From contig JAEXAY010000025.1 in NCBI GenBank assembly GCA_023457895.1, forward strand, positions 1 to 64,000: a stretch of 64,000 nt of DNA, given 5' to 3'. Of the stretch, positions 63,676 through 64,000 are shown piece after piece; position 1 is the stretch's first letter, and the number at the start of each line of letters is the position of its first letter. This stretch comes from Pseudomonadota bacterium (GTDB lineage Bacteria > Pseudomonadota > Alphaproteobacteria > Sphingomonadales > Sphingomonadaceae). The translations under genes and the position numbers were made by a program. Below the pieces are notes generated by a model. The model saw nothing but the letters and a program-made list of their open reading frames with translations, made no database searches and had not been told where the DNA came from.

Positions 63676-64000
63676 ATGTTTCAAGATGATCATGACCGGG
63701 GTCTGGTCTGGGACCTGGGGGTGATGCTCGAGCGGCGGCGAGCGCTTGGCTTGCTTGCGGGGGTTGCGGGTGGGGCGGTGCTTGCAGCGTGCAGGCAGGG
63801 CGGTCCCGGTGGCCCGCCGCCAATGTCCGATCCCGAATCCAATGTGACAGGAACCGCCCCTGACGGCGAGACTTGCATCAAATTGCCGCAGGAAACCAAC
63901 GGCCCTTATCCCGCCGATGGCACCAACACAAAAAGCGGCCAGACGGTCAATGTGCTCACCCAAAGCGGCATTCAGCGCAGTGATATCCGCGCGAGTTTCG
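63676..64000 (+). CDS. Intradiol ring-cleavage dioxygenase-like protein, 5' end only
   Basis: The first 108 residues are inside the window; the gene runs off the right edge. AAGGAGA lies 5 bases before ATG 63676; an in-frame ATG at 63655 overlapping the previous stop is also possible. The N-terminus holds a twin-arginine motif (ERRRALGLLAGVAGGAVLAAC) with a lipobox Cys, so it is likely a Tat-exported lipoprotein. The mature part has CIKLPQETNGPYPADGTNT, the usual opening of the secreted branch of protocatechuate/catechol dioxygenase-like proteins. The metal ligands (two Tyr, two His) lie beyond the edge. Confidence 0.78.
   Translation, partial: MFQDDHDRGLVWDLGVMLERRRALGLLAGVAGGAVLAACRQGGPGGPPPMSDPESNVTGTAPDGETCIKLPQETNGPYPADGTNTKSGQTVNVLTQSGIQRSDIRASF

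Overview
The window looks like a chromosomal segment of a sphingomonad (Alphaproteobacteria, Sphingomonadales). The GC content is high. Heat-shock promoters have the alphaproteobacterial CTTG-N17/18-CCYATAT form. Methionine synthase is split into two ORFs and preceded by an ArsR-type regulator fused to a methyltransferase. There is a complete zwf-edd-eda Entner-Doudoroff operon, a TonB/ExbB/ExbD/ExbD cluster, a PhoK-like phosphatase, and two families of short palindromic intergenic repeats of the kind scattered through sphingomonad genomes. The exact genus cannot be read from the sequence.

Layout. 1-2.2 kb: the 3' end of a trimeric autotransporter adhesin followed by a BamE-like and an OmpH/Skp-like gene. 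2.4-6.0 kb: a catabolic-looking module (SDR, two small alpha-beta-barrel proteins, a divergent quinone-oxidoreductase-like gene and a TetR regulator) with a dyad operator in the divergent promoter. 6.0-9.5 kb: SppA protease and a MATE pump. 9.6-11.9 kb: groES-groEL with both an RpoH-type promoter and a CIRCE element. 11.9-12.9 kb: a remnant of glutaminyl-peptide cyclotransferase and two lipoproteins. 13.1-18.9 kb: the methionine operon, sahR-like, metF and split metH. 19.3-24.8 kb: a secreted beta-helix protein, PhoK-like phosphatase, DsbD-like reductase and TlyA. 24.9-31.7 kb: a PAS plus roadblock-like protein, TspO, UbiK, YbjN, an ACT protein, Lrp, ProC, homoserine dehydrogenase and an unknown exported protein. 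32-35.2 kb: TonB energy system with a third, frameshifted exbD. 35.3-45.1 kb: UDP-glucose dehydrogenase, CuZn-SOD, an MFS transporter, LMW phosphatase, ThpR, Bax-inhibitor protein, GST, a membrane diguanylate cyclase, a HExxH protein and a PCuAC copper chaperone. 45.1-48.4 kb: dnaK-dnaJ behind a strong RpoH promoter match. 48.4-55.8 kb: CAP protein, HemW, XerC, an ICMT-like methyltransferase, a GAF histidine kinase, a DUF938 protein, entericidin, an EamA transporter and a methyltransferase-like lipoprotein. 55.8-56.7 kb: a dctA remnant, tRNA-Leu(CAA) and about 500 bp without a clear gene. 56.7-64 kb: an aldehyde dehydrogenase, zwf-edd-eda, a BaiN/HI0933-type flavoprotein and the start of a Tat-exported intradiol dioxygenase.

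Most of the window is housekeeping core genome: protein folding, one-carbon and methionine metabolism, and central carbon metabolism. Signs of genome wear are confined to a few spots: the cyclotransferase stub behind groEL, the dctA stub beside tRNA-Leu, the frameshifted third exbD, and palindromic repeats inserted inside groESL, between metF and metH, and exactly at the split of methionine synthase. No CRISPR array, rRNA operon, intact insertion sequence or prophage was seen. All calls come from reading the sequence and translations; no database search was run.
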